Assembly (NCBI GenBank): GCA_023251935.1 | Contig: JAHEXV010000001.1 | Span: 1 to 64,000, forward strand | Length of the DNA stretch: 64,000 nucleotides | From: a bacterium | GTDB taxonomy: Bacteria; Actinomycetota; Thermoleophilia; Solirubrobacterales; 70-9 | Direction of reading: 5' to 3' | In this document: positions 38,901 to 46,633 of the stretch, piece by piece | Numbering within the stretch: the first letter of the stretch is position 1 | Layout: each line of letters opens with the position of its first letter | Made by a program: the position numbers and the translations under genes | The notes under the pieces: generated by a model | What the model was told of the DNA's origin: nothing | Database searches by the model: none | Seen by the model: the letters and a program-made list of their open reading frames with translations, nothing else

Positions 38901-38958
38901 GCCACACGACCCTGTCGCCCCGGATCAAAGGGACCCGGATACGACCGGGTCGTGTGGC
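38901..38958 (-). promoter_or_regulatory. Long-range inverted repeat (12-bp perfect arms) in leader of the LPFTG gene
   Basis: GCCACACGACCC (38901-38912) / GGGTCGTGTGGC (38947-38958). Confidence 0.65.
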
Positions 38959-39116
38959 CGGGCCAACCCGACCTGGGCCGACCCAACTTGTTTTCGGGAC
39001 GTCGCCACTCTGCCTGACCACTAGCGAAAGTCAAGGATTCAGGGCTGGGAATACCCAGAAATCGTTGCTGCATTACCGCAATGCGGGTAGTGCTAGCCTC
39101 GCAAACGACTAAGCTC

Positions 39117-40025
39117 ATGGACGAGCGGAGCCGCGAGACTCAGACTGTGAACGAGAACGAGAACCGATCCACTCGCGGCCGTGGTGGTCCATCCGGGGTG
39201 GCATCCGAAGACCGCGATGCTCGGCCCGGCGGACGTCGGGTGGCCGGCGCGCCGCTGTCCACGCGTGAGCGCGAGATCCTCGGCCTGCTCGCCGGCGGGG
39301 TGAGCGGCGCCCAGATCGCGGAGAGCCTCGTGCTCTCGCCCGAGACCGTGCGCACGCACATTCGCAACGCGATGGCGAAGCTGGGCGCCTCGAGCCGGGC
39401 CCAGGCGGTGGCCCTCGCGGTGAAGCGCCAGGAGATCGAGCCGCACGCCGAGGTCGCCGACGGACAGCCGCACGCCGCCCCGGCTCCGGCCCCTGCGGCG
39501 GGCAGCGCCCGGGCCCGGGCTCGCGCGGCCCTCGCCGCGGGAGAGTCGGATGCGATGCTGGCCGCCCTCCTCGGCGGGTTGGTATCCCTGTACGACGTCG
39601 AGGGCGGGATGATCTTCCTCGCCGACGAGGACGGGCTGGCGATGAGGCGCGCCGCCGTCATGGGCGAGGAGGACGAGCCGGACGGCGTGCAGGCGCCCGA
39701 GCGGATCGCGGTTGGCGAGGGCGCCCTGGGGCGGGCGGCGCTCGAGCGCCGAGCGCAGCTCGTTCACAGCTCGGGATCGCAGGGCGCCAACCTCGGCAGA
39801 ACGTCGATCTGCGCGCCGATGGTCACCGCGGGGAAGCTGGTCGGCGTGATCTACCTCACCACCCGACCGAGCCGGCTGACCGGGCGCACGGAGCTGCTCT
39901 TGCTACAGGCGTTCTCGAACCGGGTCGGCGAGATCCTGGTCGGCGGGAGCTCCGACGAGGGGCCCCTGAGGGACTCGCTGCAGCGCTTCCGGACCGCCTG
40001 GTCATCGGCCAGCGGCTCCGGCTAG
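39117..40025 (+). CDS. N-terminal LuxR HTH with C-terminal GAF-like domain
   Basis: APLSTREREILGLLAGGVSGAQIAESLVLSPETVRTHIRNAMAKLGASSRAQAVALAV then GGMIFLADEDGLAMRRAAVMGEE...SICAPMVTAGKLVGVIYLTTR. Confidence 0.82.
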   Translation: MDERSRETQTVNENENRSTRGRGGPSGVASEDRDARPGGRRVAGAPLSTREREILGLLAGGVSGAQIAESLVLSPETVRTHIRNAMAKLGASSRAQAVALAVKRQEIEPHAEVADGQPHAAPAPAPAAGSARARARAALAAGESDAMLAALLGGLVSLYDVEGGMIFLADEDGLAMRRAAVMGEEDEPDGVQAPERIAVGEGALGRAALERRAQLVHSSGSQGANLGRTSICAPMVTAGKLVGVIYLTTRPSRLTGRTELLLLQAFSNRVGEILVGGSSDEGPLRDSLQRFRTAWSSASGSG

Positions 40026-40055
40026 CCCCGGCGGTCCGCCCCAGCCGCCGGCGGC

Positions 40056-40421
40056 CTACTCGCCGGGGTCGCGCAGCACCTCTACCGCGGCCTCGACGGT
40101 GGCGTCCATCGGGGCGACTTCCTCGATGTCGCACAGATCCAGCACCCGCCGCATCGGCGCCTGAGCCGGAACCACCAGCCGGAGCCGCTGCCGGTGGGAC
40201 CGCAACCGGCGCGCGAGATCGAACAGCAGCTCAACTCCAGCGCTGTCGAGGTACGCGGCGTCGGTGAGGTCGAGCACCAGCCCGGGGCTGTCGTTGGTGA
40301 GTCGCTGCGCGAGCGCACCCCGCAGCTGGTGGGCGTTGACGCTCTCGATCTCGCCCTCGATCCGCCCGACCAGGACGCTGTCGATCTCGTCGAAGCTGAG
40401 CTGGACCAGCGGATCCCTCAT
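40056..40421 (-). CDS. STAS-domain anti-sigma factor antagonist
   Basis: LVLDLTDAAYLDSAGVELLFDLARRLRSHRQRLRLVVPAQAPMRRVLDLCDIEEVAPM. Confidence 0.88.
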   Translation of the reverse strand: MRDPLVQLSFDEIDSVLVGRIEGEIESVNAHQLRGALAQRLTNDSPGLVLDLTDAAYLDSAGVELLFDLARRLRSHRQRLRLVVPAQAPMRRVLDLCDIEEVAPMDATVEAAVEVLRDPGE

Positions 40422-41653
40422 CGCTCGCCACCCTCCCGGAGTCGTCGTCGCATGGTCACCGTCGTGCCCTCGGCGCCGGGCTCGATCTTCACCTCGTCCA
40501 TCAGCTCCCGCATCAACGGCAGGCCCCGGCCGCGCCCCTGCTCGGCCGGGGGGCGCCAGCTGCCACCGTCGCTGACGACGATCTGGATCTGTGGCCCGTC
40601 GCGCTCCGCCCTGACCTCGAACTGCGAGTCGGAGATCGCCGAGTGGGCATGGGCGACGGCATTGGCGCTAGCCTCCCCGCAGGCGACCAGCATCTCGTAG
40701 ACCTCCGCCTCGCTGGCCCCGGAGAGCCGGAGCCACTGCGCCACCGCCCGGCGCATCGAGGCGAGCGACGACGGCTTCGCCGGCAGAGCCAGGGAGAGGA
40801 CCTCGCCGGGGGGGGTGAGCTGGATCGCCAGCAGGGCGAGATCGTCTCGAGACCCACCCCTCGAGTCGACGGTGGCCAGCAGGGCCCGACACAGTCCCTC
40901 GGGCTCGGGCGGGCAGTCCTCGGCGGCGCTACGGAGGCCGTCCAGCCCCTCGCCGAGTGGCAGATCGGGAGCCTCAACGAGCCCGTCCGTGTACAGGAGC
41001 ACGGTCGACCAAGGGTCGAGCGTCGCCATGCTCTCCGCGTAGGAGGGAAAGCGGTTGACGCCGAGCGGGCTCCCCGCGGGAGCCTCGGCGAAGGTGGGGC
41101 CGTCCTCCGGGCGCAGGACCAGCGGCGGCGGGTGGCCGGCGGTCGCGACCTGCAGGGTGGAGGCGTCCGGATCGACGATCGCGTACAGCAGGGTGACCAT
41201 CCCGCCCTTCTCCCCTTCGAGCACGAAGCTGTTCATCCGCTCGAGCACCAACTCCGGTCGCAGGGCCTCGAGCGCGTATGCGCGCAGCGCGCTCTGCAGG
41301 TGGGCCATCCGCGCCGCGGCCTCGACCCCCCGGCCGACCACGTCCCCGATCGCGATCCCCACCTTGCCGCCCCGCAGCGGGATCGCGTCGTACCAGTCGC
41401 CGCCGATCCGGGTCTCGGCGCTTCCCGGCCGGTAGCGAGCCGCAAGCTGAAGGCCCGGGATGGCGGGTAGCTTCGGAAGCAGGCTCCGCTGCAGAGTCTC
41501 CGCCACTTCGCGCTCGATCTCCACCCCGTGAGCCGCCCGCTTGAGGGCATCGATCGTCGCGCCGAGGATCGGGTCGCCCTCGGCGGGCTCGCCCAGCTCA
41601 TCTGGGGGCGCGGCCCGCTCCGGGGCCGCTCCCTCTGCCTCCGGATCGACCAT
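40418..41653 (-). CDS. PP2C SpoIIE-type phosphatase fused to HATPase (RsbW-like)
   Basis: LQRSLLPKLPAIPGLQLAARYRPGSAETRIGGDWYDAIPLRGGKVGIAIGDVVGRGVEAAARMAHLQSALRAYA...LLYTDGLVEAPD...ACGEASANAVAHAHS. Confidence 0.92.
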   Translation of the reverse strand: MVDPEAEGAAPERAAPPDELGEPAEGDPILGATIDALKRAAHGVEIEREVAETLQRSLLPKLPAIPGLQLAARYRPGSAETRIGGDWYDAIPLRGGKVGIAIGDVVGRGVEAAARMAHLQSALRAYALEALRPELVLERMNSFVLEGEKGGMVTLLYAIVDPDASTLQVATAGHPPPLVLRPEDGPTFAEAPAGSPLGVNRFPSYAESMATLDPWSTVLLYTDGLVEAPDLPLGEGLDGLRSAAEDCPPEPEGLCRALLATVDSRGGSRDDLALLAIQLTPPGEVLSLALPAKPSSLASMRRAVAQWLRLSGASEAEVYEMLVACGEASANAVAHAHSAISDSQFEVRAERDGPQIQIVVSDGGSWRPPAEQGRGRGLPLMRELMDEVKIEPGAEGTTVTMRRRLREGGER

Positions 41654-41712
41654 CGTCGTAGTGCGCGAGTGTATCCGCGGTGGCGACTGGGGCGTAGGCT
41701 ACGTTTCGGCGC

Positions 41713-42654
41713 GTGCACCCAGTGGCGACCGCGACGAGCTCCGATCCCTCCGCGGACCAGCTCGCCAAGGCGTGGCTCGTCGGGGTGATCGAGCGGACGC
41801 CGCTCGACCAGGTCCCGGAGCTCGATCTCGACGTCTTGACCAGCCAGGCGACCCCGCTGATCGCCGCCATCCTCGACGGCCTCGACCCCGGCCGCCGCGT
41901 CCCGCCCGAGCTGGCTCCCGATGCCAGCGGGCGAGCGCGTGAGCTGGGCAGATTGCGGCCTGCCGCTCGTGCCTGCGCCGAGGTCCCGCGCGACCTGGCC
42001 GTGCTGCAGTCGGTGCTGATCACCTCGCTGCACCGCGGAGGCCCCGGGGGGCGGTCGTCTGACTTCGGGCGCGCCGTCCAGCGCCTCGCCGAGATCTTCG
42101 GCGCGCTGCACGGGGCGGTCGCCGAGGGGCTGGTTCATGAGCGTGATCTCGCCGACTCTCCCGAGCGACCGGCCGCGCCGCCGGGGAGCGCCGACCTCGA
42201 AGGGTGGCTCGCCGTTCTGGTCGCGGAGCATCGACGCTACGGGCGCCCGTTCGCCGTCGCCCTGCTCGAGCTCGACGGCCTCGGGCCGATCGTCGAGGCC
42301 CACGGCCGTCGGTCGGGCGAGTTGATGTCGACCGCCGCGACCACGGTGATCCGCAGCCAGATCCGGATCGTGGACCACGCGTTCCGGGTCGACGACGACA
42401 GGTTCTGCGTGCTCGCCCCCAACGTGGACGCCGGGCGCCTGCGCCGGATGGCGGACCGCCTGGCGCGCGTGGTCGAGGCCTCCCAGGCCGCCGACGGCCC
42501 TCGGATCGCGATCTCGGCCGGGGTCTCCGCCTGCCCGGAGCACGGCCACGACGCAAGCCGGCTGCTCGAGGTCGCCGGCGACGCGCTCGACGTCGCCAAG
42601 GCCGCCGGCGAGCCCGTCCAGATCGCTGCCCGGAACGGCTCCCGCTCCCCGTAG
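41713..42654 (+). CDS. GGDEF-like domain protein with degenerate active site
   Basis: GTG start; RYGRPFAVALLELDGLGPIVEAHGRRSGELM...HAFRVDDDRFCVLAPNVDAG...ISAGVSACPEHGHDASRLLEVAGDALDVAKAAG; RVDDDRF where RxGGDEF is expected. Confidence 0.75.
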   Translation: MHPVATATSSDPSADQLAKAWLVGVIERTPLDQVPELDLDVLTSQATPLIAAILDGLDPGRRVPPELAPDASGRARELGRLRPAARACAEVPRDLAVLQSVLITSLHRGGPGGRSSDFGRAVQRLAEIFGALHGAVAEGLVHERDLADSPERPAAPPGSADLEGWLAVLVAEHRRYGRPFAVALLELDGLGPIVEAHGRRSGELMSTAATTVIRSQIRIVDHAFRVDDDRFCVLAPNVDAGRLRRMADRLARVVEASQAADGPRIAISAGVSACPEHGHDASRLLEVAGDALDVAKAAGEPVQIAARNGSRSP

Positions 42655-42961
42655 AGTTGGCCGAAGCTGCGAAAAGCGGCCTCTAGTTGCGAAGAGCTCC
42701 ACTCGATCATCGGCGAGCCCCGGTGGGCAACCGTGCCAACTATCCCCGAGGCATCCCCCAGGCGCTAACCTCGCTTCATACTGGGTATCGCGTACGGAAG
42801 CTAGGTATGGATGAGCGGCTTTCCACGACACGTCTGGCGGCCGGCGCACCCCCCCTTGCGAAGGGGTGGACGGAACACGTCGGCCGGCGCACCACAGGCG
42901 TCAAGTGGTCTAGGAAGTGGAAGCCGCGCTCAAGTTCTCGCGGCTTCGGGTCGAGACGCAT

Positions 42962-43195
42962 ATGCAGGATCAACCAATGGAAGGACGAACGAAACTTCTG
43001 AATGTCGGCCAGGCGGCAGCGTACCTCGGAGTCAGCGCCGCCTCGCTGCGCAAGTGGTCGAACCAGGGGCTGGTTCCCGTCTATAGGACGCCGGGTGGCC
43101 AGCGCCGCTTCTCCACCAGCGACCTCGACGAGTTCATGCGCTCGATGAGACAGCCCTCCGCCGACACACGTCGCGCCGCCGGCGCTCGCGGCTAG
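42962..43195 (+). CDS. BldC-like / MerR-type HTH DNA-binding protein
   Basis: LLNVGQAAAYLGVSAASLRKWSNQGLVPVYRTPGGQRRFSTSDLDEFM. Confidence 0.88.
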   Translation: MQDQPMEGRTKLLNVGQAAAYLGVSAASLRKWSNQGLVPVYRTPGGQRRFSTSDLDEFMRSMRQPSADTRRAAGARG

Positions 43196-43204
43196 CCCCC
43201 GACC

Positions 43205-44602
43205 ATGCCCACACGTCCCAGCAGGAGGGTGATCGGCCTCGAACTGGTCGCGCTCGGGCTGGCGGTGGCGGTGGCGGTCTGGCGCAACTGGGACGGCAGC
43301 ACCGACTGGAACCTGCCGCTCTTCGGACTTCTGCTGGCGGTATCGGTCGCGGGGGACGTGACCGCCCTCGAGACGTCCGCCACCCGGGTCAAGGCGTCGA
43401 GCAGCTTCCTGGCGATCGTCACCGCGATCGTCTTCCTCGGCGAAACCCCGGCGGCGCTGATCGGGGTGGTGACGATCATGATCGGCTGGGCACGCTCTCG
43501 CTACCCGCGCGAGGACCTGCTGATCAACCTCGTCACCTACACCTGGTTCCCGCTGCTCGCCGGGATCGGCTTCGACACGGTGATGAGCTCGACCGCGACG
43601 GGGCGTGGGGACGACGCGTTCTATCTGCTCGTCTTCTGCCTCTTCCTCGTTGCTTTGCTGCTCGACTTCGTCCTGATCGCCGCCTACTCGTCCTACGTGG
43701 AGGGGACTCGGCTGTCGACCAAGGTGCGGCGGGTCCTCGTCCCGGTCCTCCCCTCCGAGCTCGCCTCGGCGCTGCTGGGGGTCGGGATCGCCTACCTCTA
43801 TGTCGAGATCGGCCTCGCGACGGTGGCCCTGTTCGCGATCGTCTTGATCACCTTCCAGTACCTGCTCGGCGCCCTGGTCCTCTCCCAGAAGCGCGCCGAC
43901 GAGCTCGAGCTCAAGGCCAAGCAGCTCGCCGGCTTCCAGGTCGCCCTGCTAGGCGCGCTGCTCCGCACCCTCGACCTGCGCGATCGGATGACGGCACGTC
44001 ACAGCGCGGCGGTCGCCCGCTACTCGCGCGAGATCGCCGCCGCCGCCGGACTCCCCGAACCCGATCAGGAGCTCGTCCACACGGCCGGCCTGCTGCACGA
44101 CATCGGAAAGTTCGTGCTCCCCGACCGAATCCTGAAGGGCGATGTCGAGCTCACCGAGTCCGACTGGGAGGAGATCAAGAAGCACCCCTACGAGGGTGCG
44201 CGAATCGTCTCCCAGATCGACGGCTACCAGCCGGTCGGCGAGATCGTCCTCGCGCACCACGAGCGGATGGACGGGCTCGGCTACCCGCGCGGCCTCCAGG
44301 GTGCCGAGATCCCGGTCCTGGCGCGGATCATCGCGGTGGCCGACACCTACGACGTGCTCACCGCCCGCGATTCCTACCGCGAGCCGGTGAGCTCATTCGA
44401 GGCGATCACCGAACTGCGGCGCGTCTCGGGCACCCAGCTCGATGGCGGCTTCGTCGAGATCCTCAACGACATGCTGGCCGACAAGGGGTTCTCCTATCGG
44501 CACGGACAGGATGCCGACTTCGAGGCCGAGCTGGCGCTCGACAAGCGGATCCATGACTACGTCACCGGGGGCACCACCGCGAGCCCCAGACTCCCGCTCT
44601 AG
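43205..44602 (+). CDS. HD-GYP domain protein with N-terminal multi-TM sensor
   Basis: About seven TM helices, then LLHDIGKFVLPDRIL...EIKKHPYEGARIVSQI...EIVLAHHERMDGLGYPRGLQGAEIPVLARIIAVADTYDVLTA. Confidence 0.9.
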   Translation: MPTRPSRRVIGLELVALGLAVAVAVWRNWDGSTDWNLPLFGLLLAVSVAGDVTALETSATRVKASSSFLAIVTAIVFLGETPAALIGVVTIMIGWARSRYPREDLLINLVTYTWFPLLAGIGFDTVMSSTATGRGDDAFYLLVFCLFLVALLLDFVLIAAYSSYVEGTRLSTKVRRVLVPVLPSELASALLGVGIAYLYVEIGLATVALFAIVLITFQYLLGALVLSQKRADELELKAKQLAGFQVALLGALLRTLDLRDRMTARHSAAVARYSREIAAAAGLPEPDQELVHTAGLLHDIGKFVLPDRILKGDVELTESDWEEIKKHPYEGARIVSQIDGYQPVGEIVLAHHERMDGLGYPRGLQGAEIPVLARIIAVADTYDVLTARDSYREPVSSFEAITELRRVSGTQLDGGFVEILNDMLADKGFSYRHGQDADFEAELALDKRIHDYVTGGTTASPRLPL

Positions 44603-44624
44603 GGGCGGGTCCGCGACTCAAAGA

Positions 44625-44648
44625 AAGGGGCGCCGAGCGGCGCCCCTT
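44625..44648 (+). terminator. Terminator-like hairpin AAGGGGCGCC-GAGC-GGCGCCCCTT
   Basis: Perfect 10-bp stem just downstream of the HD-GYP gene. Confidence 0.75.
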
Positions 44649-44958
44649 CGTGAACGACCACGCGCCCGGTCGCTCCTGGCGACCGAGCGCAACAAGTCAT
44701 CTCTGGTCTGTCTACGTCGCTTGACTAACCGCGGCGAAAGCCCATTGATGCCTCCTGGCCAATTCGGGAACGCTTGATTCCGCCGGGAGGCTACACGAAC
44801 CGGGTGAAACTTGCAAATAGCATCGAAGCGGCGCTCAAACTTGAACGAGAATATGCAAATGAGGTAGTCGCTGCGCAAATGAGGTACCCCACGTCGGCTG
44901 ACCGTGAGGCGGATGTGCAAGCCGATCGCCCGGCGAGCAGCGAGCCTCCGCTGACGAA

Positions 44959-45009
44959 CGAATTGAGTCCCGGTACGTCCGTCCTCCGGACACGAGGGGA
45001 CGCGGTTGG
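44959..45009. repeat. Fourth copy of hairpin repeat family (inverted orientation)
   Basis: GTCCGTCCTCCGGACAC (44977-44993) vs GTCCGTCCACCGGACAC (reverse complement of the 36.1 kb core): 16/17 match; similar flank GGGACTCAATTCG vs GGGACGCAGTTCGG. Confidence 0.7.
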
Positions 45010-45090
45010 TGGCCCCGGGCGCTACCCGCGCCGGTTCGCTAGTGCCTCAATCGTGGGCCGGATAGCGCGCTGGTTCGTGGAGCCCAGGCG

Positions 45091-46161
45091 CTACTGGGCG
45101 CATTCCCAGGCGCTGGCCCCGGAATCCGCCCAGATCTGGGCGGCAACCTGGCTCTGCTGCTGCGGCGAGGCGTCCTGGGGCGCCCCGCTGCCTCCGTACA
45201 GGCGCCAGGTCGAGGGCAGGATCTGGTAGGCCCCACCGGCCCCCGAGGAGGGGTTGACCGCGTTGAAGTTGCCGCCCGACTCGCACATCACGATCGCCTG
45301 CGGGATCGCCCATTGGCCGACCCAACTGGAGACCGTCTGCTGCGCCTGGGCGGCGGCGGCCTGCTGGCTTTGCTGCGCCTGGATCTGCTGAAGCTGCGTG
45401 ACCTGCTGCTCCCACCCCGCGACTTGTGAGCGCAGGCTCGAGGCCGCGGCCGCCTCCTGCTGGCGGGCCTGGTCGAGCTGGGCCGCCTGGGCCTCGGCGT
45501 TGGCCCGGACCGAGGCGATCTGGTCGCGGGCGGTGGCGATGCGCTGATTGAACGCGATCTGCTCGGCCCTCGCCTGCCGGACCTGGGTGAGCTGGGCCGC
45601 GACCACGTTGCGCAGCTGGCGCACGCGGGCGGCGAGCGACGCGTCCGCGTCCTCGATTCGGCCGACCAGCTCCGCCCGGTTGGCGAGATCGTCGAAGCCC
45701 CTGGCGCTGAGCAGCAGCTCGGTCAGGTCGGGCGCGTCGCCCTGGTAGATCGAGACCAACCGTTGCGACAGGGCCGTCAGCGCGCGGCGCAAGCTGGCCC
45801 GAGCCCTGGCCAGCCGCGCCTGGGTCTGCGCGACTCGGGCCTCGAGCTCGGCCTGGCGCTGCTCGCCCTGCGCGAGCACGCCCGAGAGCTGGGCCTCTCG
45901 TTGGGCGGCCGCCGCGGCCTGCTGGCGCGCCGCCGCGACCTGGCCCGCCTTGGCGTCGATGTCCGCCGCCAGGCTCTGTGCCTGCGACTGGGCGGAGGAG
46001 ATCTGCGAGTTGAGCTCGGTGACGCTCTGCGCACCGGCGCTGGCGGCCGCGAGGGCCAGGACCGCGCCCGCCGCGAGAGCTGCGAGCAGCATGACGACGC
46101 CCCCCCGAAACCTGGCCGGGCGGCGACCACTGGGCGAACGCGTGTAGCTCTTCGACTCCAT
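45091..46161 (-). CDS. Coiled-coil cell-wall protein with C-terminal Rpf/transglycosylase-like domain
   Basis: Signal peptide; coiled-coil (LNSQISSAQSQAQSLAADIDAKAGQ...); C-term WAIPQAIVMCESGGNFNAVNPSSGAGGAYQILPSTWRLYGGSGAPQDASPQQQSQVAAQIWADSGASAWECA. Confidence 0.85.
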   Translation of the reverse strand: MESKSYTRSPSGRRPARFRGGVVMLLAALAAGAVLALAAASAGAQSVTELNSQISSAQSQAQSLAADIDAKAGQVAAARQQAAAAAQREAQLSGVLAQGEQRQAELEARVAQTQARLARARASLRRALTALSQRLVSIYQGDAPDLTELLLSARGFDDLANRAELVGRIEDADASLAARVRQLRNVVAAQLTQVRQARAEQIAFNQRIATARDQIASVRANAEAQAAQLDQARQQEAAAASSLRSQVAGWEQQVTQLQQIQAQQSQQAAAAQAQQTVSSWVGQWAIPQAIVMCESGGNFNAVNPSSGAGGAYQILPSTWRLYGGSGAPQDASPQQQSQVAAQIWADSGASAWECAQ

Positions 46162-46162
46162 C

Positions 46163-46340
46163 CTTCGTATGCCTACGGGGTTAGCTGTCGGGCTCGCGCC
46201 GAAGGACTGGCGCTACGCGGCGGTGGCCGCGATTCGCCCCCGGGGCATCTCCGCGTCAGCGGTGCCTGGCCCCAGCGGTTCCCCCGCTCCCTCGGGATGG
46301 GCCCAAAGGATTCGGCGGTGAAAGGCGAGCGGCATCCTAG
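46163..46340 (-). ncRNA. Cyclic di-AMP riboswitch (ydaO/yuaA leader)
   Basis: Minus strand: CGCCGAATCC...GGGAGCGGGGGAACCGCTGGGG...CTTCGGCGCGAGCCCGACAGCTAACCCCGTAGGCATACGAAGGATGG matches the remembered consensus CCGAAUCC..GGGGGAACC..GGGG...CCGUCAGCUAACCUCGUAGGCGU..; ends just before the ATG of an Rpf-like gene, the classic actinobacterial context. Confidence 0.88.
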
Positions 46341-46365
46341 CGAATCGTTAGCGAGTTATGAATCC

Positions 46366-46385
46366 AGGGCCCGCCGGCGGGCCCT
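46366..46385 (-). terminator. 20-nt perfect palindrome AGGGCCCGCCGGCGGGCCCT (terminator-like)
   Basis: Downstream of minus-strand gene 46439..46633; adjacent second hairpin TGCAGGA-GG-TCCTGCA. Confidence 0.6.
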
Positions 46386-46438
46386 TGCAGGAGGTCCTGC
46401 AGGCACGCCGAGGCGGCCTGCGCGGGGGCGCGCCCGGT

Positions 46439-46633
46439 TCAGCCCTCGGGCGGCTCGCGGGTCATCGCCACGTAGCCTGCGACCGCCGCGGCGGCGATGC
46501 CGAGCGCGGCCGCGATTCGGATCTGTCGCCGGTAGCGGACCCGAACGAACCAGACCACGAGACGTCCGAGCAGGCGACCCCGGATCACCCGCATCACCAG
46601 GCGTCCAATCAGCTCGTAGATGGCGGCCGTCAT
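46439..46633 (-). CDS. Small membrane protein
   Basis: MTAAIYELIGRLVMRVIRGRLLGRLVVWFVRVRYRRQIRIAAALGIAAAAVAGYVAMTREPPEG; overlaps argG end by 4 nt. Confidence 0.65.
   Translation of the reverse strand: MTAAIYELIGRLVMRVIRGRLLGRLVVWFVRVRYRRQIRIAAALGIAAAAVAGYVAMTREPPEG

Noticed and set aside
42655-42916. c-di-GMP riboswitch upstream of the BldC-like gene
   Set aside because: Only weak string similarity (GGGCAACC, GCTAACC); the GEMM-I core blocks are absent.
44690-44830. Second ydaO-type riboswitch (ACTAACCGCGG string)
   Set aside because: Lacks the GGGGGAACC and GCTAACC..GTAGGC blocks in the right order; structure listed only as unexplained.
44774-45229. 151-aa plus-strand ORF
   Set aside because: Mixed composition, no family resemblance, C-terminal half overlaps the repeat at 44959-45009 and the antisense end of the Rpf-like gene; treated as non-coding.
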